In this document: in pieces, positions 1 through 6,617 of the stretch
How the letters are laid out: the number at the start of each line of letters is the position of its first letter
Numbering within the stretch: the stretch's first letter is position 1
Assembly: GCA_944393305.1 (NCBI GenBank)
Contig: CALXZS010000031.1
Coordinates: forward strand, 1 to 10,515
Length of the DNA stretch: 10,515 nt
Direction: 5' to 3'
Origin: an uncultured Clostridia bacterium
GTDB lineage: Bacteria > Bacillota > Clostridia > TANB77 > CAG-508
The notes under the pieces: model-generated
What the model was told of the DNA's origin: nothing
Seen by the model: only the letters and a program-made list of their open reading frames with translations
The model's database searches: none
Program-made: the position numbers and the translations under genes

Positions 1-3
1 AAA

Positions 4-525
4 ATGAGAAAAAAACAAGAAAAGCAAGAAGTTTCTGAAACAAATATTGAAGAAATAAAAAAAGAAGAAAAAATAGATAAAGAAAAATTAGACAAAATAA
101 AAGATGAAATAAAAACAACTAAAAAGAAAATAAAAAATAATTCAAAAACTCAAAAAGTAAAGAAAGATGTTTTAAGAAATATATTAATAGCAGTTGTAAT
201 AACTGTATATTTTGTTTTTATAAACTTAGGAGTAACTACAATACCGGTTACAGAATACATATTAGACTTAAAAACATTTTCTATTTTTGCAATAATAATT
301 TCGATTATAATATTTGAAAGGGCATACAAAAAAGACGCAAACTACTTAGCTATTCATGGAATTGAAATGGTTGTAGTTGCGATTGCAACATTAGTATTAT
401 TGCAATTATATTCAATAGAAAATGAATATTTCTATTATGTAATGTTAGGAATAACACTAGGAGTAGTTTTATATTATATTATAAAATCATTGGTAATTTA
501 CATAAGATATAAGATAAAAAAATAA
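4..525 (+). CDS. Hypothetical four-helix membrane protein with Lys/Glu-rich N-terminus
   Basis: I do not recognise this 173-residue protein. Residues 1-56 are almost entirely Lys, Glu, Asp, Ile, Asn and Thr and look like a cytoplasmic charged coiled coil. Four hydrophobic segments follow at roughly 57-79, 90-104, 115-136 and 142-166, and the protein ends in a basic tail (RYKIKK). The loop between helices 2 and 3 is charged (ERAYKKDAN), and the protein has no cysteine and no obvious catalytic motif. The ATG lies only three bases from the window edge, so no ribosome binding site can be checked and the true start could be further upstream. A 64-base gap separates it from remA, with no clear terminator. 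In many Firmicutes the gene upstream of remA is yicC, and this is not YicC. A structural or membrane-anchoring role is possible, but no function can be assigned. Confidence 0.75.
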   Translation: MRKKQEKQEVSETNIEEIKKEEKIDKEKLDKIKDEIKTTKKKIKNNSKTQKVKKDVLRNILIAVVITVYFVFINLGVTTIPVTEYILDLKTFSIFAIIISIIIFERAYKKDANYLAIHGIEMVVVAIATLVLLQLYSIENEYFYYVMLGITLGVVLYYIIKSLVIYIRYKIKK

Positions 526-532
526 AAAACAC

Positions 533-561
533 TGGACTTATTTAAAATTTTGTAGTACAAT
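533..561 (+). promoter_or_regulatory. Possible promoter for the remA-rpoZ-kinase operon
   Basis: TGGACT (533-538, four of six matches to TTGACA) and TACAAT (556-561, five of six to TATAAT) are separated by 17 bases. Transcription would start near 568, just ahead of the AGGAGG ribosome binding site at 578-583. A TATAAA at 566-571 is an alternative -10 but has no matching -35. In such AT-rich DNA chance matches are common, so this is tentative. Confidence 0.35.
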
Positions 562-589
562 TAAGTATAAATTATTTAGGAGGTATCCT

Positions 590-850
590 ATGCAACTTAT
601 AAATATTGGTTTTGGAAATATAATATCAGCTGATAGAATAATTGCAATAGTGAGCCCAGAGTCAGCTCCAATAAAAAGAATGATTCAAGAGGGAAAAGAA
701 AGTGGCAATGTAATTGACGCAACATGTGGAAGAAAAACTAGAGCAGTATTAATTATGGATTCAGACCATATAATATTATCAGCCGTACAACCAGAAACAA
801 TATCAGGAAGACTAAATTCAGAAGTTGCAATAATAGATGAAAAGGAGTGA
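590..850 (+). CDS. remA: RemA-family DNA-binding regulator (DUF370)
   Basis: This 86-residue protein matches the RemA family almost throughout: INIGFGNI near the start, IVSPESAPIKR (20-30), DATCGRKTRAV (43-53), then IMDSDHIILSAVQPET. In Bacillus subtilis RemA is a ring-forming DNA-binding protein that activates biofilm-matrix and osmoprotection genes. Whether it has that role here is unknown. From my recollection of the Bacillus protein, its DNA-contacting arginines 18 and 50 correspond to R16 and R48 here, while Arg51 corresponds to K49, a conservative change. The ribosome binding site AGGAGG (578-583) lies six bases before the ATG. The gene ends in TGA four bases before rpoZ, so the two are probably translated together. 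In most Firmicutes the next gene is gmk, which is missing here. Confidence 0.95.
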   Translation: MQLINIGFGNIISADRIIAIVSPESAPIKRMIQEGKESGNVIDATCGRKTRAVLIMDSDHIILSAVQPETISGRLNSEVAIIDEKE

Positions 851-854
851 TAAA

Positions 855-1106
855 ATGTTAGTAAAACCAACAGTACCAGAATTATTAAGAGCATCACATA
901 AAAATAGATATAGTTTAGTAATAGGAACAGCAAAAAGAGCAAGACAAATAGCAACTGGAAGTAGTCCAATGACAGATGAAGAAGATACATCACCAGTTAC
1001 TCTTGCAGCAGATGAAATAGAAGAAGGAAAAATTACTTTATACGATGAAGCAGAGTGGAAAGAAAAAGACAAACAAGAAAATAATGAAAAACAAGAAAAT
1101 GAATAG
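855..1106 (+). CDS. rpoZ: RNA polymerase omega subunit
   Basis: This 83-residue protein carries the omega signature: a start resembling VKPTVPELL, then NRYSLVIGTAKRARQI, where the family has the conserved 'R(Y/F)xLVxxxAKRARQ(I/L)' helix, followed by 'PVTLAADEIEEGKI'. Omega binds the beta-prime subunit and helps RNA polymerase assemble. The acidic, Lys/Glu/Asn-rich C-terminus after about residue 65 is variable in the family. I chose the ATG at 855 because AAAGGAG (841-847) sits seven bases upstream. An in-frame ATG at 837 lies inside remA, has no ribosome binding site and would add a MKRSDK extension unlike the family. The gene sits between remA (4-base gap) and the kinase gene (8-base gap) in one operon. 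Confidence 0.93.
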   Translation: MLVKPTVPELLRASHKNRYSLVIGTAKRARQIATGSSPMTDEEDTSPVTLAADEIEEGKITLYDEAEWKEKDKQENNEKQENE

Positions 1107-1114
1107 AGGGGAAA

Positions 1115-1678
1115 ATGAGTAAAAAACATATTATATCTTTAGCAGGAGATCTCGCAAGTGGAAAAGGAGAGACCTCCAAAATTTTAACCGAAAAACTAGG
1201 ATATGGAATTTATCGTAATGGGCAATATTTCAGAGAATTAGCAAAAAATATGAATATGAGCGTAACAGAATTTAATATGTATGTAGAAAAACATCCTGAA
1301 ATAGATAGACAAATTGAAAATAGTGCAGCAGAATATGCAAAAACTCATGATAATTTCATAATAGACGCAAGACTAGGATGGTATGCAGTGCCAGAATCAT
1401 TTAAGGTGTATCTAAAGGTAGACATTGATGTTGCAGCAAAAAGAGCTTTTTATGATAAAGATAGAAAAGATACAGAAAGTTTTGCGTCAATAGAAGAGCA
1501 AAAACAAGACATGATAAAAAGATATAATTTAGAAAATGAAAGATATTATAACTTATATCATGTACGAAAAGAGGATTTATCTAATTATGATTTAGTAGTA
1601 GATACAACTAATATATCTCCTACTGAGGTTGCAGAAAAAATAATAGAAGAATATAATAAATGGTTAAATGAAAAATAG
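1115..1678 (+). CDS. Archaeal-type cytidylate (CMP) kinase family protein
   Basis: A 187-residue P-loop kinase. Its order of motifs matches the archaeal-type CMP kinase family: a P-loop (G11-D-L-A-S-G-K-G18), then FRELAKNMNMSVTEF, then HPEIDRQIE, then FIIDARLGWY (family usually 'vlEGRLagw'), a C-terminal RYNLENERYYNLY lid-like segment and LSNYDLVVDTT. The family transfers phosphate from ATP to CMP or dCMP. The P-loop is atypical: the fourth position is Ala rather than Gly, and the last position is Gly followed by Glu, where CMP kinases have GKTT and adenylate kinases GKGT. Substrate and even activity are therefore uncertain. It lies third in the remA-rpoZ operon, near where gmk normally sits, but shows none of the guanylate-kinase motifs. 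A GAGGGG overlapping the rpoZ stop codon serves as ribosome binding site. An intrinsic terminator overlaps its last codons. Confidence 0.82.
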   Translation: MSKKHIISLAGDLASGKGETSKILTEKLGYGIYRNGQYFRELAKNMNMSVTEFNMYVEKHPEIDRQIENSAAEYAKTHDNFIIDARLGWYAVPESFKVYLKVDIDVAAKRAFYDKDRKDTESFASIEEQKQDMIKRYNLENERYYNLYHVRKEDLSNYDLVVDTTNISPTEVAEKIIEEYNKWLNEK

Positions 1679-1707
1679 GGGGTTCATTAAGAATATCCCT
1701 ATTTTTT
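1671..1707 (+). terminator. Intrinsic terminator of the remA-rpoZ-kinase operon
   Basis: AAAAATAGGG (1671-1680) pairs perfectly with CCCTATTTTT (1697-1706) to give a 10-bp stem with a 16-base loop, and six T residues (1702-1707) run through its 3' end. Three further pairs (TTC with GAA) can form inside the loop. The left arm includes the kinase stop codon, so the hairpin forms directly at the end of the gene. The A-run on the left makes it potentially bidirectional, but no minus-strand gene is seen nearby. Confidence 0.85.
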
Positions 1708-1710
1708 CTA

Positions 1711-1760
1711 CTTAAAGCAAAAACATAATTTATTGGCAAGTAGGATAGCCACATTTTAAG
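1711..1760 (+). promoter_or_regulatory. Short leader of dprA with possible fold over the ribosome binding site
   Basis: CTTAAA (1711-1716) can pair with TTTAAG (1755-1760), whose last bases belong to the AAGGAGG ribosome binding site of dprA. Inside, TGGC and GCCA can form a second short stem. The helices are only six and four base pairs, so the fold may be coincidental. No convincing promoter was found here, although dprA lies after a terminator and needs one. TTGGCA (1733-1738) is a fair -35 but lacks a good -10. Confidence 0.25.
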
Positions 1761-1767
1761 GAGGAAT

Positions 1768-2400
1768 ATGCAAATAGAAAAAATAAGTATAAATAATTTA
1801 GAATATCCGTTTTTACTTTCACAAATATATAGTGCACCAAAAGCACTTTATATTATTGGAAATAAAGAAATACTAAGAGAAAAGAGCATTGCAATTGTTG
1901 GTTCTAGAGAATGTACAAACTATGGTGCAAAAGTTTGCAAAGAAATAGCATATAATTTAGCAAAAAGAAATATAATTACTGTAAGTGGACTTGCTAAAGG
2001 CATAGACACACATTGTCATGTAGGTACATTAAATGCAAAAGGTAGAACAATTGCCGTAGTTGCACACGGTTTGGATATGATATATCCAAAAGAAAATAGA
2101 GAACTTGCGAAAGAAATTCTGAAGTGTGGCGGAGCTATTGTATCTGAATATAATATAGGAGAAAAGCCTCTAAAGGAACATTTTCCAGCAAGAAATAGAA
2201 TTATTAGTGGACTTTCAGAAAAAACAATAGTTGTAGAAGCGGGAGAACAAAGTGGAGCATTAATTACAGCACATTTTGCACTAGAGCAAGGAAGAGATGT
2301 GTATGCAGTACCAGGTAATATTTATTCAAAACAATCAATTGGTACAAATGACTTGATAAAACAAGGTGCAAACTTGCTTAATAATATTGAAGAAATTTAA
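1768..2400 (+). CDS. dprA: DNA-processing protein DprA/Smf, minimal form
   Basis: DprA binds incoming single-stranded DNA and loads RecA during natural transformation, and is also widespread in species not known to be competent. This 210-residue protein is essentially the Rossmann-like core alone. Motifs are ALYIIGN (26-32), AIVGSRECTNYG (42-53), VSGLAKGID (72-80), GLDMIYPKEN (101-110), SEY (126-128), FPARNRIISGLS (139-150), SGALITA (162-168) and VYAVPG (178-183), ending with the family's GTN..LIKQGA. Longer homologues carry an N-terminal SAM-like domain and a C-terminal winged helix, both absent here. AAGGAGGAA (1758-1766) lies just before the ATG. The gene stands alone between a terminator and the PBP promoter, without its frequent neighbours such as topA, so the context says nothing about competence. 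The family call is firm, the biological role less so. Confidence 0.93.
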   Translation: MQIEKISINNLEYPFLLSQIYSAPKALYIIGNKEILREKSIAIVGSRECTNYGAKVCKEIAYNLAKRNIITVSGLAKGIDTHCHVGTLNAKGRTIAVVAHGLDMIYPKENRELAKEILKCGGAIVSEYNIGEKPLKEHFPARNRIISGLSEKTIVVEAGEQSGALITAHFALEQGRDVYAVPGNIYSKQSIGTNDLIKQGANLLNNIEEI

Positions 2401-2417
2401 AATAATTGGTCAAAAGA

Positions 2418-2446
2418 TTGTATTATTAAAAAATATGTAATATAAT
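2418..2446 (+). promoter_or_regulatory. Sigma-A-type promoter for the penicillin-binding protein gene
   Basis: TTGTAT (2418-2423, four of six matches to TTGACA) and a perfect TATAAT (2441-2446) are separated by exactly 17 bases in the 81-base gap after dprA. Transcription would begin near 2453 and give a short leader of about 29 bases holding the AAGGAGG ribosome binding site (2469-2474 region). This is the best promoter match in the window. Confidence 0.7.
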
Positions 2447-2481
2447 ACTTACTGAGTAATTTTGTCTAAGGAGGAAATTAA

Positions 2482-5124
2482 ATGGAAGATAAAAAGAAAA
2501 AAAATGAAACAAAAAGCAAGGCAAAAAATACTACAAAAACAAATCCAAAAAAAGAAAAGGATATTAAGAAATTAGAAAAGCAAAAAAAGAAACAAGATAA
2601 AAAGAAAAATAGAAAACATCCAAAATTATGGTTAGCTTTTAAAATTTTTCTAATCATTATTTTGTTACTAATGATAATAGGAATAGCCGCTTTTTGTGCT
2701 ATATTCTTTAGTGATGAATGGGCAATCACAAAAGAACAATTATTAAGTGACCAAGGACTTAAAATAGTCGATTTAGATGGTAATGAAATTACTAATTTGA
2801 CTGGTGATGAAATTAGTAAAAAAGTAACATTATCTGAAATGAGTAAATTACCAGATGCATTTATAGCAATAGAAGATAAAAGATTCTATGACCATGGTGG
2901 TATAGATATAAAAAGAACAGCAAGTGCCATAATTAACTATGGAATTTCAATTGTTACCGGAAAAGATGCATCTTTTGGTGGAAGTACCATAACTCAGCAA
3001 TTAGTAAAAATAACAATGAATGATGACGCAAGAGGTGGCTGGGCTGGTATTGAAAGAAAAATAAGAGAATGGTCAAGAGCAATTCAAGTTGAAGATATGT
3101 TAGAAAAAGACCAAATACTTGAAAGATATTTAAATAGAATATATTTAGGTTCTTCAGGAGGACTAGAAGTAAGAGGTGTAGAATCTGCCGCAAATTATTA
3201 TTTTAATAAAAAAGCAAGTGAATTAGATATTGCACAATGTGCCTTTTTAGCAGGTATAAATCACTCACCAAATGCATACAATCCTTTTGATGATTCATTA
3301 GATAATGACCAAACTATAAAAGACAGAACAAATACTGTTTTATATGAAATGTATGACCAAGGAAAAATTACTGAGGAAGAATACAATACAGCAGTTGAAG
3401 AAACTAACAATGGATTAGCTTTTAGTAAAGGTTCAACTTCAAATGGAAACAGTTCATTATCATATCATGCAGCAGCAGCAATAAATCAAGTTGCAGATGA
3501 AATGTCAGAAAAAGAAGATATTTCATATTCAGAAGCTAGAGAATTACTAATAAATAGTGGATATACACTTTATACAACAGTAGATAAAGATATACAAAGT
3601 GCAATGGAAGAAGAATTTAAAAAGTCTTCGCACATAATAAGTTCAAAAGGTCAAACAATTCAAGCAGCAATGGTAATGATTGAACCATCAACAGGATATG
3701 TTGTTGCTGAAGTAGGAGGACTTGGAGAAAATCAAGATACATTGGGTCAAAATAGAGGAGTAGATAGTGGAAGGCAACCAGGTTCATCATTTAAACCATT
3801 AGTTACAGTAGCACCAGGACTTGAAAATGGAACAATCACTGCTGCTACACTATTTGATGATACAAGAACAACTTTTGGAACAGAATATAGACCAAAGAAT
3901 GATGGAAATAAATATTTAGGAATAACATCAATGAGAGAAATACTTAAACATTCATCTAACGTACCAGAAGTTAAACTATTATCATTACTAGGAATAGATA
4001 AATCAGTTGAATTCCTTTCAAAAATAGATATTGATGTTCCAGAAGCAAATCAGGATTTAGCACTAGCATTAGGAACGCCTTCAGTAACACCACTGCAAAT
4101 GGCAGCAGGATTTGCCATGATTGCGAATGGAGGAGTATATATAACACCAACATTCTATACAAAGTTAGTTGACCAAAATGGTAATACAGTAATGGAAGCT
4201 ACTCAAGAAAAAACAAGAGTTATGTCAGAAGGAAATGCTTATATAGAAACTTCAATGCTAGAAGGACCTATAAATGGAGGAACAGCATATCAATTTAGAG
4301 GAGTACTTGGAAATATGGCAGTTGCAGGAAAAACAGGAACTACTGACAAGAAAAAGGATAGATGGTTCTGTGGATTCACACCATATTATGCAGCAGCTTG
4401 TTGGTATGGATATGACCAACCACAGGTAGTTAATACTTATGGAAGTAACCCAGCAGCAAGAATTTGGTTCCCTGTTATGAAAGAAGCCAATGCAGATAAA
4501 GAAGCAAAAGACTTTGAACAGCCAGATAATATCGTATCAGCTAAAATATGTAAAAATAGTGGTAAAAAAGCAACAGATAAATGTAAAAATACCTATACTG
4601 AAATATTTGTAAAAGGTACAGTACCAGAAGAATGTACAGGACATACAACAGTAAAAATATGTAAAGAAACAAATAAAGTTGCAACAGAATTCTGTCCAGA
4701 TACAGAGGAAAAAGTATATGTCGAAGAAATAGATACAGAAAAAGCTGGAAACTGGAAAACAGATGGTGGAAAAAGCAAAAATACAGCTCCAACAGAGACA
4801 TGTGATGTTCATACAACAGCGCCAGAATTAGATGTGCCAATTGTAGTCGGAAAGACTAAAGACGCAGCTCAGAAGGCATTAGAAGACGCAGGATTTAAAG
4901 TAAAAATACTTGAGGACGAAGATAGTAGCAAAGCAAAAAATATAGTATTAAAGCAAAGTGCTACAAAGGCTTCAAAAGGAGCAACAATTACAATTACTGT
5001 AAATAGCTATAACGGTGGTACGTCAAACAAGCCTACAAATACAGTAGATAATTCTGTGATAGATAATCCACCAAGTAGTGAAACTGGAAATAATACGGTT
5101 AGCAATGAAACAGAGGATAATTAA
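2482..5124 (+). CDS. Class A penicillin-binding protein (glycosyltransferase-transpeptidase) with PASTA domain
   Basis: A bifunctional peptidoglycan synthase of 880 residues that polymerises glycan strands from lipid II and cross-links their peptides outside the membrane. Residues 1-48 are a Lys-rich cytoplasmic tail and about 49-75 form one membrane anchor. The GT51 domain shows EDKRFYDHGG with catalytic Glu131, GGSTITQQ (166-173), RKIRE (192-196) and ERYLNRIYLG. The transpeptidase domain has SSFK (Ser435, Lys438), SSN (491-493) and KTGT (617-620). Then comes a Cys-rich linker (about 686-780) with six cysteines in two ICK-x7-C modules, one PASTA domain (785-841) and an Asn/Thr/Ser-rich tail to 880. 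PASTA domains bind muropeptides or beta-lactams in some proteins. All catalytic motifs are intact. It has its own promoter and a strong ribosome binding site, and cysS follows after 23 bases. It belongs to the PBP1A/PonA group, but I leave the symbol open because paralogues are common. Confidence 0.95.
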   Translation: MEDKKKKNETKSKAKNTTKTNPKKEKDIKKLEKQKKKQDKKKNRKHPKLWLAFKIFLIIILLLMIIGIAAFCAIFFSDEWAITKEQLLSDQGLKIVDLDGNEITNLTGDEISKKVTLSEMSKLPDAFIAIEDKRFYDHGGIDIKRTASAIINYGISIVTGKDASFGGSTITQQLVKITMNDDARGGWAGIERKIREWSRAIQVEDMLEKDQILERYLNRIYLGSSGGLEVRGVESAANYYFNKKASELDIAQCAFLAGINHSPNAYNPFDDSLDNDQTIKDRTNTVLYEMYDQGKITEEEYNTAVEETNNGLAFSKGSTSNGNSSLSYHAAAAINQVADEMSEKEDISYSEARELLINSGYTLYTTVDKDIQSAMEEEFKKSSHIISSKGQTIQAAMVMIEPSTGYVVAEVGGLGENQDTLGQNRGVDSGRQPGSSFKPLVTVAPGLENGTITAATLFDDTRTTFGTEYRPKNDGNKYLGITSMREILKHSSNVPEVKLLSLLGIDKSVEFLSKIDIDVPEANQDLALALGTPSVTPLQMAAGFAMIANGGVYITPTFYTKLVDQNGNTVMEATQEKTRVMSEGNAYIETSMLEGPINGGTAYQFRGVLGNMAVAGKTGTTDKKKDRWFCGFTPYYAAACWYGYDQPQVVNTYGSNPAARIWFPVMKEANADKEAKDFEQPDNIVSAKICKNSGKKATDKCKNTYTEIFVKGTVPEECTGHTTVKICKETNKVATEFCPDTEEKVYVEEIDTEKAGNWKTDGGKSKNTAPTETCDVHTTAPELDVPIVVGKTKDAAQKALEDAGFKVKILEDEDSSKAKNIVLKQSATKASKGATITITVNSYNGGTSNKPTNTVDNSVIDNPPSSETGNNTVSNETEDN

Positions 5125-5147
5125 TTAAATAAAAAGGGAGTATGTAA

Positions 5148-6545
5148 ATGAAAATTCAAATATACAATACTTTAACACATTCTAAAGAAGAATTTAAACC
5201 TATAAATAAGGAAGAAATAAGAATATATAGCTGTGGACCTACGGTTTACAGCTATGCCCATATAGGCAATTTTAGAACATATGTATTTGTTGATAGTTTA
5301 AGAAGAGTGTTTAAATATAATGGATACAATCTAAAACATGTAATGAATATTACAGATGTAGGACATTTAACATCAGATGCAGATACTGGTGAAGATAAAA
5401 TGGAAAAAGCAGCGAAAAAAGAAGGAAAAAATCCATACGAAATAGCAGAATTTTATACAAAAGCATTTATGGAAGATATGATAAAATTAAATATAGATAT
5501 GCCGAATATTATTTCAAAAGCAACAGATAATATAGATGAAATGCTAGAAATGGTAAAGAAAATTATTGAAAATGGATATGCTTATGAAACAAGCAAAGGA
5601 ATATATTTTGATGTTTCAAAATTAGATAAATATCCAGTTCTTTCAAATAATAAAGTGGAAGGGCAAGAGGCAGGCGCAAGAATAGAAGTAGATCCTGAAA
5701 AAAAGAATCCATACGACTTTGCTATTTGGATAAAAGCACCGGAAAATCATATGATGAAATGGGATAGTCCATGGGGAAAATCTTATCCAGGTTGGCATTT
5801 AGAATGTTCAGCAATAAGTGAAAAATTTTTAGGAAAACATTTTGATATTCACACAGGTGGAGTTGACCATATTCCTATACATCATGAAAATGAAATTGCA
5901 CAAAGTAAAGGGGCAAATGGAATAATTCCAGCAAATTATTGGATGCATTGTGAGTTCTTATTAGTAGATGGCGGAAAAATGTCAAAATCTTTAGGAAATG
6001 TATACACTCTTAAAGAATTAAAAGAAAAAGGAATAGAGCCTTTAGCATACAAACTATTTTGTTTTTCTTCACATTATAGAAATAAATTAAATTTTACATT
6101 TGATGGAGTAAAAGCTTCACAAGTTTCTCTAAACAGACTAAGAGATGGATATTTAAAACATAAAAATGGAAATGCAAATATAGAAGAAAACAAAATAAAT
6201 GAATATGAACAAAAATTTCATGAAGCAATTAATGATGACCTAAATATGCCACTTGCACTAAGTGTAGTGTGGGAAGTAATTAGAGAAACAGATAAATCAA
6301 AAGAATATGCAAAATTAATTGAAAAATTTGATACAGTTTTAGGATTATATTTGAAAAATAGTGAAAAATATATTAAAATAGATTTAGAAATTCCAGAAAA
6401 TGTTAAAGAACTATTAGAAGAAAGAAAAAAAGCAAGACAAGAAAAAAATTGGGCAAAATCTGATGAAATAAGAGATAAAATAAAAGAATTAGGATATGCA
6501 GTAAAAGATACAGCAAATGGAATGGAAATTGAAAAGGTACAATAG
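5148..6545 (+). CDS. cysS: Cysteinyl-tRNA synthetase
   Basis: This 465-residue class I synthetase charges tRNA-Cys with cysteine in the cytoplasm. HIGN (38-41) and KMSKS (277-281) are the ATP-binding signatures. The zinc site that recognises cysteine is intact: C29, C220, H245 and E249, equivalent to C28, C209, H234 and E238 of the Escherichia coli enzyme, within the expected contexts SCGPTVY, HLECS and HHENE. The C-terminal helical region and the final KSDEIRDKIKELGYAVKDT segment are typical, and the length is normal. GGGAG (5136-5140) lies seven bases before the ATG. Only 23 bases separate it from the PBP gene, with no T-box leader, so it is probably cotranscribed from the PBP promoter. Its common neighbours mrnC and rlmB are not present. 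Confidence 0.97.
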   Translation: MKIQIYNTLTHSKEEFKPINKEEIRIYSCGPTVYSYAHIGNFRTYVFVDSLRRVFKYNGYNLKHVMNITDVGHLTSDADTGEDKMEKAAKKEGKNPYEIAEFYTKAFMEDMIKLNIDMPNIISKATDNIDEMLEMVKKIIENGYAYETSKGIYFDVSKLDKYPVLSNNKVEGQEAGARIEVDPEKKNPYDFAIWIKAPENHMMKWDSPWGKSYPGWHLECSAISEKFLGKHFDIHTGGVDHIPIHHENEIAQSKGANGIIPANYWMHCEFLLVDGGKMSKSLGNVYTLKELKEKGIEPLAYKLFCFSSHYRNKLNFTFDGVKASQVSLNRLRDGYLKHKNGNANIEENKINEYEQKFHEAINDDLNMPLALSVVWEVIRETDKSKEYAKLIEKFDTVLGLYLKNSEKYIKIDLEIPENVKELLEERKKARQEKNWAKSDEIRDKIKELGYAVKDTANGMEIEKVQ

Positions 6546-6617
6546 TAGAGATGATAAAAAAAGAGCGTTTCATACTGTATTGTGCCTGAAGCAGAGCGAA
6601 AGGAATGAATTATAAAA

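Noticed and set aside
519..545. Terminator after the first gene (AAATAA with TTATTT)
   Set aside because: The stem would be six A-T pairs with no G-C pair and no proper T-run, too weak to call.
837..854. Upstream ATG for rpoZ giving six extra residues
   Set aside because: It lies within remA without a ribosome binding site, while the ATG at 855 has AAAGGAG at good spacing and gives the usual omega N-terminus.
685..1129. Minus-strand open frames opposite remA and rpoZ
   Set aside because: They mirror strongly conserved genes on the + strand, and their Phe/Ser/Leu-rich products are typical antisense shadows of AT-rich coding DNA.
5125..5147. T-box leader for cysS
   Set aside because: Only 23 bases separate the PBP stop from cysS, too short for a T-box, and no T-box sequence is seen in the end of the PBP gene.
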